A stretch of DNA of 64,000 nt from Clostridiales bacterium (GTDB lineage Bacteria; Bacillota; Clostridia; Oscillospirales; Oscillospiraceae). Positions within the stretch are counted from its first letter, which is position 1; the number at the start of each line of letters is the position of its first letter. The notes under the pieces were generated by a model. It ran no database searches and had not been told where the DNA came from. It worked only from the letters and a program-made list of their open reading frames with translations. The translations under genes and the position numbers were made by a program. Below, piece after piece: positions 34,023-42,303 of this stretch. The stretch is taken from NCBI GenBank assembly GCA_022785125.1, contig JALFRA010000017.1, forward strand, positions 1 through 64,000, read 5' to 3'.

Positions 34023-35532
34023 CGAGGAACAGCTCACCAGCTACGAAGCCCAGCAGACCTACTATACCGACAAAATCATGGGCAATAAGGACTGGACGAT
34101 GGCAGGCATTTTTGCCGATGAGGGCATCACAGGAACTTCTGCCCGAAAGCGCCCTGAATTTCTGAAGATGATCCGCCAATGCAAGCGTAAGAAAATCGAT
34201 ATCATCCTGACCAAGTCCATCTCCCGCTTTGCCAGAAATACGGTAGACTGCCTGAACTATATCCGGGCTCTCCGGGAATTGGGTATCGCAGTCATCTTCG
34301 AAAAGGAAAACATCAACACCATGGAGTCGGACAGCGAGATCCTCATCACCATGCTGGGCGCCTTCGCCCAGGCGGAAAGTGAGAGCATCAGCGCCAATGT
34401 CCGCTGGGGCAAGCGGCAGGCCATGCGGGAAGGTAAAGCCATCATACAGTACAAACGCCTGTATGCATACGAGAAGGGCGAGGATGGTATGCCCCAGATC
34501 ATTCCGGAACAGGCAGATGTCGTCCGGTCGATTTATGACCGGTACCTGACCGGCGCCAGCCTGCGGATGCTCAAAGACTGGCTGGAATCGGAGCAGATCC
34601 CCAATGTGGCAGGAGGTGCAGAGTGGACCATATCATCGATCCGCAGCATCCTGACCAATGAAAAATACTGCGGTGATGTCCTGCTCCAAAAGACCTACAT
34701 CAGTGACTGTATCAGCCGAAAGGTAATCCGCAATACAGGTCAGCTCCCAATGTACCTGGTGGAAAACCATCATGATGGAATCGTAGACCGAAAGACATTC
34801 GATGCGGTACAGGCAGAAATGGCAAGGCGCAACGCAGGAAAAAGTCCTTCAAAAAAGAATGCTCCCACGGGAATGACCTCCTATGCCAGCAAATATGCGC
34901 TCTCAGAGCGGCTTGTATGTGGAGAATGTGGAACACTGTACCGCCGATGCACATGGTCCAAACGGGGCAAAAAACGGGTTGTATGGCGCTGCGTCAGCCG
35001 ACTGGACTATGGAACAAAATATTGCCACAACTCGCCATCAGTCGATGAAGATCAGCTTCAGCGGTCGATTCTCGCAGCAATCAACTCTGCAATGAGCCGG
35101 AAAAGCACACTCATCCGGAAAATCACCGGAGCTATGGAACAGGTGCTGGCACCGATTCCAGGCGAGAGCATGAGCCTGTCAGATATAGAAAGTCGGCTGG
35201 ATGAGCTGAATGACCTGACAAGGACTCTGGTGGCAAAAGCCGCTCATGCAGAAAATCCATCCATCTATACAGTCCAGCTCAAGGAAATTATGGACGAGGC
35301 CGCTGTTCTGAAGGAAAAACGGCAAGCCATAGAAGAACAGCGAAAAAGTAATACGCAGGCAATTCGACGGATCGAAGAAGCTGCCGCGGTCATGGAGGGC
35401 GCATCTGCAGAGATCCAGGAATGGGATGAAACCCTCATCCGACAGCTGGTGGATACGGTGAAGGTCGTTTCTGCGGAACATATCACGGTGATCCTGCGCG
35501 GGGGCATTCAAGTGGAGCAGGATATGATATAA
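33907..35532 (+). CDS. Large serine recombinase, third of three
   Basis: 541 residues with ATG seven bases behind AGGAGTG. The catalytic domain has Ser36 in AAYCRVSTDDEEQ and the KSISRFARNTVDC motif. A recombinase domain follows (IIPEQADVVRSIYDRYLTGASLRMLKDWLE), then the zinc ribbon (CGECGTLYRRCTWSKRGKKRVVWRCVSRLDYGTKYC) and a coiled coil near 390-480. It is similar to but clearly distinct from the first recombinase, so the two may work on different half-sites or as a hetero-oligomer. Confidence 0.93.
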   Translation: MRDNPPRVITIPAKVESTAQQAVQRQLRVAAYCRVSTDDEEQLTSYEAQQTYYTDKIMGNKDWTMAGIFADEGITGTSARKRPEFLKMIRQCKRKKIDIILTKSISRFARNTVDCLNYIRALRELGIAVIFEKENINTMESDSEILITMLGAFAQAESESISANVRWGKRQAMREGKAIIQYKRLYAYEKGEDGMPQIIPEQADVVRSIYDRYLTGASLRMLKDWLESEQIPNVAGGAEWTISSIRSILTNEKYCGDVLLQKTYISDCISRKVIRNTGQLPMYLVENHHDGIVDRKTFDAVQAEMARRNAGKSPSKKNAPTGMTSYASKYALSERLVCGECGTLYRRCTWSKRGKKRVVWRCVSRLDYGTKYCHNSPSVDEDQLQRSILAAINSAMSRKSTLIRKITGAMEQVLAPIPGESMSLSDIESRLDELNDLTRTLVAKAAHAENPSIYTVQLKEIMDEAAVLKEKRQAIEEQRKSNTQAIRRIEEAAAVMEGASAEIQEWDETLIRQLVDTVKVVSAEHITVILRGGIQVEQDMI

Positions 35533-35554
35533 TGAGAAAAAGAAGGTGAACGAT

Positions 35555-36301
35555 ATGATTTATGCGACCGGCGATACCCATGGCAATTTCGAGCGGTTTC
35601 AGCCCGAATACTTCCCGGAGCAAGCTGAAATGACCAAAGAGGATTACATGATCATCTGCGGCGACTTTGGTGGTCTGTGGGACGGGCGAAAAAAAGATAA
35701 TCGGAACCTGGACTGGCTGGAATCCTTACCCTTCACCGTGCTGTTTGTCAGCGGCAATCACGAGAACTTTGATCTGCTGGGGAAATACCCTGTCGAGGAA
35801 TGGAACGGTGGGAAAGTCCAGCGCATCCGCCCGCATGTGATCCATTTGATGCGGGGACAGGTGTTTGAACTGCAGGGATACACATTCTTTACTATGGGCG
35901 GAGCAAGGAGCCACGATATGGAATACGGTGTACTGAATCCCTACGCTCCAGATTTTGAAGAACAATACTGGACACTCCGCAGGATGGGGGCCAGTTTCCG
36001 TGTAAACCATCGTTCCTGGTGGAAACAGGAGCTTCCGAGTGATTTGGAATATGAAGAAGCCCGAAACAATTTGGAGCGTGTCCGGCATGAAGTGGACTAT
36101 ATCATCACCCACTGTGCTCCCAGCAGTATTGTAGACCAACTGGGCGCAGGAGGATATGCCCATGATCCCCTGACAGATTATCTGGAGGAAGTCAAAGAAA
36201 GAACACGGTTTCATTACTGGCTGTTCGGACACTATCATGACAACAAAATCTTGGATGACCGATTTGTTCTTCTCTGGGAACAGATGATCCGGGTGGTGTA
36301 A
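35555..36301 (+). CDS. Calcineurin-like metallophosphoesterase
   Basis: 248 residues from the ATG six bases behind AGAAGGTG. The two-metal motifs are visible in order: GDTHG near 6-10, GDFGG, GNHEN, THCAP and a late GHYHD. The family cleaves phosphomonoesters or diesters; substrates of this branch are unknown. It lies 22 nt after the third recombinase and is closed by its own terminator. It is the first cargo gene of the mobile region and is found in this position in many similar elements as I recall. Confidence 0.88.
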   Translation: MIYATGDTHGNFERFQPEYFPEQAEMTKEDYMIICGDFGGLWDGRKKDNRNLDWLESLPFTVLFVSGNHENFDLLGKYPVEEWNGGKVQRIRPHVIHLMRGQVFELQGYTFFTMGGARSHDMEYGVLNPYAPDFEEQYWTLRRMGASFRVNHRSWWKQELPSDLEYEEARNNLERVRHEVDYIITHCAPSSIVDQLGAGGYAHDPLTDYLEEVKERTRFHYWLFGHYHDNKILDDRFVLLWEQMIRVV

Positions 36302-36351
36302 ACAGGCCAAAGAGAAGTGCGGGAATATCCTGCGTTTCTCTTTGGCCTGTT
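36301..36351 (+). terminator. Terminator after the metallophosphoesterase
   Basis: A 16-bp stem (AACAGGCCAAAGAGAA / TTCTCTTTGGCCTGTT) with an inner GCGGG/CCTGC extension is followed by TTCGG. Confidence 0.8.
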
Positions 36352-36386
36352 TTCGGTTAAGCATAATTTATCAGGAAGGAGAAACC

Positions 36387-37304
36387 ATGAACACTCGCAA
36401 AAACATCGACTATTCTGCCATGTTTGCGGATTTGGATGCAGCAGTAACTGCTGACTTTTCTCAAGTGCAACTATACTGCGAATTAGGCCGAATTGTATGT
36501 GGTCGTTCTGAAAAGGGTGCTGCGGTTGCTGCTGCCAAATACCTGTCTGAACAGTATCCGAATGTCCCTGGTTTCTCCCCGCGCAATCTGCGGAGGATGC
36601 GTGATTTTTATCGGATGTATGGTGAAAACGAAGAACTTTTGAAACTCGCCGCAGAGATCTCCTGGACACAAAATGTTGTGATTCTGGAGGCGGACCTGAA
36701 CATGGAGGAGCGACGCTGGTATCTGCTGGCCGCAAAACAGTACGGATGGTCAAAATCCGCACTTCAGAACGCTATCCAGGAATGTGCTCATCAGGAACTC
36801 ACGCTCGACGAATTTGAGGTTCCATGTTATACTGATCATGAAGAAAATCAATTGGAGAGTTCCGAAAATGATCAAGATACTTTTTCTCTGTCACGGCAAT
36901 ATTTGCAGAAGCCCGATGGCCGAGTTTGTGATGAAAGATATGGTGAAGAAAGCTGGTCTGGCACAGGAGTTCCAGATCGAATCAGCAGCTACCAGCACCG
37001 AGGAAATCGGAAATCCTGTTTACCCACCTGCCCGCCGGAAATTGGTCGAGCATGGAATCGACTGTTCCGGCAAAACAGCATGGCAGCTCCAGAACAGCGA
37101 CTACGACAAGTACGACCTGCTGATCGGCATGGATCGCGCCAATATCCGGAGTATGTACCAGATCTGTGGTGGCGACTTTGCCGACAAAATGCACCTTCTG
37201 ATGGATTTTACAAGCCGACCCGGAGAGGTAGCCGACCCGTGGTACACCGGCGACTTCGATGCGACCTGGCAGGATGTTATGGAAGGCTGTCAGGGACTGC
37301 TTGA
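36387..37304 (+). CDS. DUF1016 N-terminal-domain protein that reads on through the next gene
   Basis: The ATG behind AAGGAG opens a 305-codon frame. Residues of about 10-150 match the DUF1016 (YhcG-like) N-terminal domain: YCELGRIVCGRSEKG, FSPRNLRRMRDFYRMY, EISWTQNVVILE, RRWYLLAAKQYGWSKSALQNAI. The PD-(D/E)xK nuclease domain that normally follows is missing. From about residue 161 the frame runs out of register through the phosphatase gene and no longer resembles a protein. The gene may have lost its stop or its C-terminal half. Its natural product is likely only the first 160 residues or so. Confidence 0.7.
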   Translation: MNTRKNIDYSAMFADLDAAVTADFSQVQLYCELGRIVCGRSEKGAAVAAAKYLSEQYPNVPGFSPRNLRRMRDFYRMYGENEELLKLAAEISWTQNVVILEADLNMEERRWYLLAAKQYGWSKSALQNAIQECAHQELTLDEFEVPCYTDHEENQLESSENDQDTFSLSRQYLQKPDGRVCDERYGEESWSGTGVPDRISSYQHRGNRKSCLPTCPPEIGRAWNRLFRQNSMAAPEQRLRQVRPADRHGSRQYPEYVPDLWWRLCRQNAPSDGFYKPTRRGSRPVVHRRLRCDLAGCYGRLSGTA

Positions 37305-37335
37305 TGATTTGCTGAAGAAAAGAGGTGTGATATGA
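36868..37335 (+). CDS. Low-molecular-weight protein-tyrosine phosphatase
   Basis: 155 residues, start behind GGAGAG. The phosphate-binding loop is intact and N-terminal: CHGNICRSP, nucleophile Cys8 and Arg14. The general acid lies in the late DPWYTGDFD motif. These enzymes remove phosphate from phosphotyrosine on proteins. The gene overlaps the DUF1016 frame by more than 400 nt, and its TGA immediately precedes the BRO start. A possible -10 box TATACT lies about 40 nt upstream. Partner and substrate are unknown. Confidence 0.9.
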   Translation: MIKILFLCHGNICRSPMAEFVMKDMVKKAGLAQEFQIESAATSTEEIGNPVYPPARRKLVEHGIDCSGKTAWQLQNSDYDKYDLLIGMDRANIRSMYQICGGDFADKMHLLMDFTSRPGEVADPWYTGDFDATWQDVMEGCQGLLDDLLKKRGVI

Positions 37336-38229
37336 ATGGGGCAAGAGGATAAGATTCAGCTTTTTGAAGATAAGCGCATCCGCACAGCCTGGGACGAGGA
37401 TAAAGAGGAATGGTACTTTTCTGTTGTTGATGTCGTTGCAGTTTTGACCGATCAGCCGGATCAGCGTGGCGCAAGCAACTACTGGGCAAAGCTGAAACAA
37501 CGCCTTAAAGACGAAGGTGCAGATCAGTTGCTGACAAATTGTCAGCAACTGAAATTGAGGTCCCCAAAGGATGGAAAACGGTATAATACTGATGTGGCAG
37601 ATACGGAACAGCTTCTGCGTATCATCCAGTCCATACCATCTCCCAAAGCTGAGCCGTTTAAGCTATGGTTGGCACAGGTTGGTCGGGAGCGAATCGAAGA
37701 AACGATAGATCCGGAACTGACCATTGAACGGGCGCTGGAAACCTATCTGAAGAAAGGCTATACCCGTGAATGGATCAATCAGCGACTGCAGGCGATCCAG
37801 GTTCGCAAAGAGCTGACCGATGAATGGGATGCCCGTGGTGTTCAAAAGGGCATTGAGTATGCCATTCTTACAGATGAGATATCCCGAGCATGGTCCGGGA
37901 TGTCCACCAGACAGTATAAGAATCTCAAGGGGCTGAAAAAGGAAAACCTGCGGGACAATATGACTACACTGGAATTGGTTCTGAATATGCTGGCCGAGGC
38001 TACGACCACAGAAATTTCCAAGCAGAAAGCACCGGAATCTTTTTCTGATAATATCGAAGTGGCTCGTGCAGGCGGTAAAGTCGCTGGAGATGCCCGAAAG
38101 GCTATTGAGTTGCAAACAGGTGTCCCTGTTATTACGGAAAAGAATGCTGCCCAACTCAATCAAGTGATAACCGATTTGATTGAAGGGGGTATCTCCGAAT
38201 CGGAAGTTGACTCATCAAAACAAGAATAA
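37336..38229 (+). CDS. BRO-N family protein (antirepressor-like)
   Basis: 297 residues. A BRO-N domain occupies about 10-110 (KIQLFEDKRIRTAWDEDKEEWYFSVVDVVAVLTD, ASNYWAKLKQRLKDEG). A conserved helical C-terminal half follows (ERALETYLKKGYTREWINQRLQAIQVRKELTDEWDARGV). BRO proteins are DNA-binding and common on phages and integrative elements as antirepressors. The start is one base after the phosphatase stop, indicating coupling. An 18-bp perfect terminator follows. Confidence 0.88.
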   Translation: MGQEDKIQLFEDKRIRTAWDEDKEEWYFSVVDVVAVLTDQPDQRGASNYWAKLKQRLKDEGADQLLTNCQQLKLRSPKDGKRYNTDVADTEQLLRIIQSIPSPKAEPFKLWLAQVGRERIEETIDPELTIERALETYLKKGYTREWINQRLQAIQVRKELTDEWDARGVQKGIEYAILTDEISRAWSGMSTRQYKNLKGLKKENLRDNMTTLELVLNMLAEATTTEISKQKAPESFSDNIEVARAGGKVAGDARKAIELQTGVPVITEKNAAQLNQVITDLIEGGISESEVDSSKQE

Positions 38230-38280
38230 ATAATTTGAGTTTTGCGGAGATAACATGACATCTACAGCGTTTTGATGTTA

Positions 38281-38320
38281 CATAAAAATAGCCACACCTT
38301 TCGGTGTGGCTATTTTTATG
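38281..38320. terminator. Bidirectional terminator with 18-bp perfect stem
   Basis: The arms at 38281-38298 and 38303-38320 are perfect complements around a TTTC loop, with ATAAAAATA on one side and TATTTTTAT on the other. It closes the BRO gene and probably the cargo operon. Confidence 0.9.
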
Positions 38321-38473
38321 GATACCGTGAGAAATCAAAATGCTCGAGGCAAATGAATTGTCCCTGCGCCGAGGTTTTCGCCTCCGGCAAAAACGCTCTT
38401 ACGGCGCAAAAGCGCCGCCCCACTGTGTGGGGCCCCATATCCTGCCGGCATCTATACTGTTGTGATGTTCCAG

Positions 38474-38509
38474 AAACAGGCCTGAAATCCTAGGATTTCA
38501 GGCCTGTTT
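38474..38509. repeat. 36-bp perfect palindrome
   Basis: The two 18-bp halves are perfect inverted copies with no loop, beginning AAACAGGCCTGAAATCC. It could be a terminator (TTTTGC follows) or a mark of the right end of the mobile region. Confidence 0.7.
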
Positions 38510-38512
38510 TGC

Positions 38513-38761
38513 TATCCTTATATTACACTATTTCGCAGATTTGGATTTGGCAGATATTCTGGTAGCTATGCGACAAAGGCGCTGTTCAACTCTGGTATGC
38601 TCCATGCGCATCTGCCTTCTTTCGGTTCAGGCCATAACTTGTACTCGGCCATGGGATTCCGGTGGTCATCTTTTAGTAGAGCATACCCGGAGTTTGAAAA
38701 TTCGCATCCGTTATACATCTATACTGCTCAAATGCCCAGTCAAAGTTCTCGCTGTCGATAA
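38513..38761 (+). pseudogene. Decayed gene remnant, possibly the C-terminus of a GNAT acetyltransferase
   Basis: A frame without a start codon reads FGFGRYSGSYATKALFNSG..., then GHNLYSAMGFRWSSFSRAYPEF before a stop. LYSAMGF is like the last motif of GNAT acetyltransferases. Coherent fragments also read on the minus strand over 38670-38930 (SAFNTFIDSENFDWAFEQYRC, MYQSTISLVSENAADLYR). The interval is therefore gene debris whose correct strand I cannot settle. Confidence 0.3.
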
Positions 38762-38952
38762 AGGTATTAAATGCGCTCAAGCGCTTGGGCTTGTCGGGGG
38801 AAAGTCCCTTTTCCGCGTGAAAATGTCATGGAGGAAAAATGCTTCTCCATTCTCAGAACAGCGTGGAGTTACCGATACAAGTCCGCGGCATTCTCGGAAA
38901 CCAGCGAGATCGTAGACTGATACATCCGCTTTTATGACTCAAAGCGCATCCG

Positions 38953-38992
38953 CTGAAAAACAGGAGAGGCGCTGCTCGTGCAACGCCTCTCC
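38953..38992 (-). terminator. Terminator of the minus-strand CYTH/exporter genes
   Basis: GGAGAGGCG and CGCCTCTCC form a 9-bp stem with a 12-nt loop; on the minus strand it is followed by TGTTTTTC. Confidence 0.75.
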
Positions 38993-39066
38993 GCCTGAAT
39001 GACAAGATTTCCTGCCAGGGGTTCTTTTTTGTATTGTCCGCACAAACAGGGACAGTTCATTTGCTG

Positions 39067-39546
39067 TTATCCTCGGGTTCGTTCCCAGTAGGCCGCCATG
39101 CTCTCGCTGAGCTGTCCGGTGACCTCTTGGGTGAGATAGGCTTTCAGATCCTCGGGCGGCGTCCAGGCCAGGGCGGAGGCCTCATCGGGAAACTCCACTT
39201 CGGCATAGAAGAAGCCGGTCTCCAGGCTGGGATCCACCGAGTTGACCTCCAGGGTGAGGCCGCTGGGGAGGGGATAACGGCGCTGCTCCTTCCAGATCAT
39301 GGGCTTGCCCAGCATGGCCTTCAGACGCTGGTAGCGTTCCTGATCTACCGCCACCTCGATCTCCTCCCGCACCAGCCCGGCGCCTCCTTTGAAGCAGAGC
39401 ACATAGGCGGTTGCGCCCCCATGAAGGGCCTCCTCCCGGATACGGATGGCCGGATGGATGGAAAAATAGCCTTGCTCCATATGGAATGTGGCGGTGGGGG
39501 ACAGGTCGGGCCAGTTTTCCACCAGCCAGCGGCGTTCAATCTCCAT
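39067..39546 (-). CDS. CYTH-domain protein (triphosphatase family)
   Basis: 159 residues. The protein opens with MEIERRWLV, the ExExR/K signature of the CYTH triphosphate tunnel fold. Other charged strands of the tunnel are seen: IRIREEAL, YVLCFKGG, EEIEVAV, LEVNSVD and FYAEVEFPDE. Family members hydrolyse inorganic tripolyphosphate or thiamine triphosphate, or make cAMP; short bacterial ones like this are mostly triphosphatases. It lies 14 nt downstream of the exporter gene on the same strand and shares its terminator. Confidence 0.88.
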   Translation of the reverse strand: MEIERRWLVENWPDLSPTATFHMEQGYFSIHPAIRIREEALHGGATAYVLCFKGGAGLVREEIEVAVDQERYQRLKAMLGKPMIWKEQRRYPLPSGLTLEVNSVDPSLETGFFYAEVEFPDEASALAWTPPEDLKAYLTQEVTGQLSESMAAYWERTRG

Positions 39547-39560
39547 GTGTTAGCGCCTCC

Positions 39561-40541
39561 TTAAACAGGCAGAGCAATGATAGCGGGTACCAGAATGGGT
39601 ACTGTCAGGGAGAGTACCACGCCGGAGGTGAAAGAATAGATGGTGATGCGCTCATGGGTAGCGCCCACCACCACCGGCAGCACAGTGTCCATGGCGGCGG
39701 CGCCAGGGAGGGCGGCACACTCCACATAGCCCACATAGCGGGCCACAAAAGGAATGGCCAAAATGGAGAAGATCTCCCGCATCACGTTGGACAGAAAGGC
39801 CACTGCCGATACCGACAGGGAATAGGGAGCCAGCAGGGTGGGGGCCAGGGAGTACCAGCCCATACCGGCGGAGGCGGCAATGGAATCCTTGATTCCCATG
39901 GGCAGGAAAATGCCCGCCAGAGCGGCAAAGACCAGGGTGCCCAGGCATACAGCCACAGGCACCAGCAGCACCTGGAAGCCGGCGGTTTTAATATCGCTGA
40001 CAAAGGTGCCCTGCTTGCCCATATCCATACCTACCATAAACAAAAGCAGGTAGAGGCCAAAGTTGATGACGGTGCCGCAGTGGGCGGTGACTACAGGGGG
40101 GAGGATAAAACGGCCCGCCAGCATTCCCAGCACCACCGCGACAACGATCCACTTTGTCAGGGAGTTGTCTGCCTTGCCGGCGGAGTGTGTGGTATCTTCA
40201 CTGGTCTGGCTGCTGCCTCGGGGCAGGCCCACATGGTCCAACTTCAGGACAAACCGGCGGAGCAGGGTGAGGAAGAGAATGGAGCCCAACATGGCCAGTA
40301 CCGTGATGAGCAGAGCCGCCAGGCCGATCTGTCCCAGGGAGGCGATGACCTCATCGTTGGCGCCCAGATTGATGCCAAGGGTGACGATCAGAATCATCAG
40401 AGCCACAAACTGTAGTTTGCCCACCCACACCAGAGGGCGGCTGCGAACGCCGGGTCGGGAGCCAATCAGCGCGCCCACAATGACCAGAGCGATATAGATG
40501 GCCAGATTGCTCAGAGTGCTGAGGGTGGTATCCATATCCAT
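39561..40541 (-). CDS. lysO: LysO-type (YbjE) lysine/diamino-acid exporter
   Basis: 326 residues with eight or more membrane helices. The N-terminal part carries the LysO features IALVIVGALIGS and QFVALMILIVTLGINLGANDEVI. The C-terminal DUF340-like part has the conserved FMVGMDMG, GMGWYSLAPTLL and SNVMREI motifs. E. coli LysO exports lysine and its analogue thialysine. Placed beside the purine cluster, whose pathway passes through 2,3-diaminopropionate, it might relieve build-up of that diamino acid; this is inference. The symbol rests on similarity only. Confidence 0.85.
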   Translation of the reverse strand: MDMDTTLSTLSNLAIYIALVIVGALIGSRPGVRSRPLVWVGKLQFVALMILIVTLGINLGANDEVIASLGQIGLAALLITVLAMLGSILFLTLLRRFVLKLDHVGLPRGSSQTSEDTTHSAGKADNSLTKWIVVAVVLGMLAGRFILPPVVTAHCGTVINFGLYLLLFMVGMDMGKQGTFVSDIKTAGFQVLLVPVAVCLGTLVFAALAGIFLPMGIKDSIAASAGMGWYSLAPTLLAPYSLSVSAVAFLSNVMREIFSILAIPFVARYVGYVECAALPGAAAMDTVLPVVVGATHERITIYSFTSGVVLSLTVPILVPAIIALPV

Positions 40542-40789
40542 CGATCCTTTCCAATAGAAACTCTCAAAATCCCGCGAAAGCGCGGCAGAGCCATTCTAGC
40601 ATATCTGTTTTGGAAAGTCCACCCCGGAAAGACAGTGTGCAAATCAGGGAAAGAAAGTTAGAGATAGTAAAACTTATTGGTTTAATATGGATACTAAAAT
40701 TTTGTTTTTTGTTCTTTTGTTCCGGAAAAAATTTTCCAAATTGCACAAAAACAGAGAGTGAATTTTGGGCCCTGTACTTCAATTTCCAC

Positions 40790-40818
40790 TTGCATCTCAA
40801 GTTTAAATAAGGTATAGT
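40790..40818 (+). promoter_or_regulatory. Promoter of the purine permease gene
   Basis: TTGCAT (40790-40795), 17 bp, TATAGT (40813-40818). The -35 box and spacing equal those of the ssnA promoter. The surrounding AT-rich gap between the divergent genes (40542-40871) otherwise holds no gene; an A7T5 tract at 40846-40857 follows the promoter. Confidence 0.7.
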
Positions 40819-40871
40819 TTGGATGAGTAAAAAAACTATTTGGGCAAAAAAATTTTTGTGAGGTGATTGGA

Positions 40872-42200
40872 ATGGGTACACCAAAAACAAAGAACTCTGA
40901 TACCGTATTTCAATGGAACGGTATCCCCCAGCCGGGTCAGCTGATCCCTCTGGGTCTCCAGCATGTGGTGGCTGCGGTAGTGGGTATCATTACGCCTGCT
41001 ATTCTGGTTGCCAACACCTGTGGCCTGAGCGAGGCGGAGAAGACCCTGATGATTCAGGTCTCTCTGATCCTGACCGCCCTTGCCACGCTGCTCCAGCTTT
41101 TCCCTATTTTCCGGCGCATCGGCTCCGGTCTGCCCGTTATCATGGGTATCAGTTTTGCGTACATCCCCACTCTGCAGGCGATCGGCGCGCAGTTTGACAT
41201 CGCAACGATCCTGGGCGCTGAGATCATCGGCGGTATCGTAGCCATTGTTTTCGGCGTGTTTGTTAAGTGGATCCGTCCTTTGTTCCCGCCTCTGGTCACC
41301 GGTACCGTTATCTTTACCATCGGCCTGTCCCTCTATCCCACCGCCGTCAAGTATATGGCCGGTGGCGTTGGCAGCCCCTGGTTCGGTAATGTGAAGAGTT
41401 GGGGGGTGGCCCTCATCACGCTGGTGGTGGTAGTCATCCTGTCCAACTTCACCAAGGGTATCTTCAAACTGGGCGCCATCCTCATTGGCATGATCGTGGG
41501 CTATATTGTAGCCTACTTTGTCGGTATGGTGGATTTTGCCAGCGTAGGCACCTCCCAGTGGTTTGCGCTGCCTGAGGTCATGCCCTTTGAGATCAAATTT
41601 GTTCCCTCTGCCTGCGTCTCCCTGGCCATCGTGTATGTGGTCAATGCGGTGCAGACCATCGGCGACCTGTCCTCCACCACCATGGGCGGCATGGACCGTA
41701 TGCCTACCGATCGTGAGTTGTCCGGCGGCATTATCGGCCAGGGCATCATGAGCATCGTGGGTGCCTTCTTCGGCGGTCTGCCCACCGCCTCTTACAGCCA
41801 GAACGTGGGTATCGTCACCGTTAACAAGGTTATCAACCGGGCTGTCTTTACCTTGGCCGCCGGTATCCTCCTGGTAGCTGGCCTGATGCCCAAGTTTGCC
41901 TCCCTGCTTACTACCATCCCCCAGTGCGTCATCGGCGGCGCCACCATCTCCGTGTTTGCCACCATCACCATGACAGGCATCCGGATGATTACCGAGGGCG
42001 GCTTTACTCCCCGTAAGAGCTCCGTGGTTGGTCTGTCTGTGGCCCTCGGCGTTGGTATCACCCAGGTGTCCGGCTGCCTGGCCGGCGAGGGTTTCCCTGA
42101 GTGGGTCAACACCGTGTTCGGTTCTTCTTCTGTGGTGGTTGCCACCATCGTGGCCATCATCCTTAACCTGACTCTCCCCAAGGAAAACAAGAGCAAATAA
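40872..42200 (+). CDS. NCS2-family purine (uric acid/xanthine) permease
   Basis: 442 residues, about 12-14 membrane helices, starting at the ATG behind GAGGTG. NCS2 signatures are present: GLQHVVAAVVGIITPAIL early, GLPVIMGISFAYIPT, and the substrate-site motif QNVGIVTVNKV after GGLPTASYS. The gene neighbours (ssnA, ygfK, xdhD-like) point to uric acid or xanthine as cargo, as in E. coli YgfU and Bacillus PucJ/K. It has its own promoter and terminator, diverges from the exporter gene, and faces the PAS regulator gene tail to tail. Confidence 0.92.
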   Translation: MGTPKTKNSDTVFQWNGIPQPGQLIPLGLQHVVAAVVGIITPAILVANTCGLSEAEKTLMIQVSLILTALATLLQLFPIFRRIGSGLPVIMGISFAYIPTLQAIGAQFDIATILGAEIIGGIVAIVFGVFVKWIRPLFPPLVTGTVIFTIGLSLYPTAVKYMAGGVGSPWFGNVKSWGVALITLVVVVILSNFTKGIFKLGAILIGMIVGYIVAYFVGMVDFASVGTSQWFALPEVMPFEIKFVPSACVSLAIVYVVNAVQTIGDLSSTTMGGMDRMPTDRELSGGIIGQGIMSIVGAFFGGLPTASYSQNVGIVTVNKVINRAVFTLAAGILLVAGLMPKFASLLTTIPQCVIGGATISVFATITMTGIRMITEGGFTPRKSSVVGLSVALGVGITQVSGCLAGEGFPEWVNTVFGSSSVVVATIVAIILNLTLPKENKSK

Positions 42201-42211
42201 GAAAAATGAGA

Positions 42212-42238
42212 GACCCGGCTCCCAACGGGAGCCGGGTC
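42212..42238 (+). terminator. Hairpin after the permease gene
   Basis: GACCCGGCTCCC and GGGAGCCGGGTC form a 12-bp perfect stem around AAC; the downstream U-tract is poor (CTCACTT). Confidence 0.7.
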
Positions 42239-42260
42239 CTCACTTATCCGGATATTATGG

Positions 42261-42292
42261 AAAGAGCGGGCCGTGTTTCACGCGGTCCGCTC
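42261..42292 (-). terminator. Hairpin after the PAS regulator gene
   Basis: On the minus strand GAGCGGACCG pairs with CGGCCCGCTC (one mismatch) and CTTT follows, 12 nt after the stop codon. Confidence 0.6.
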
Positions 42293-42303
42293 CTGTTGGG
42301 AAG

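Noticed and set aside
38330..38470. Possible CRISPR or repeat array in the GC-rich stretch behind the BRO terminator
   Set aside because: Only isolated hairpins (GGCGCAAAAGCGCC, GCCCCACTGTGTGGGGC) with no regularly spaced direct repeats.
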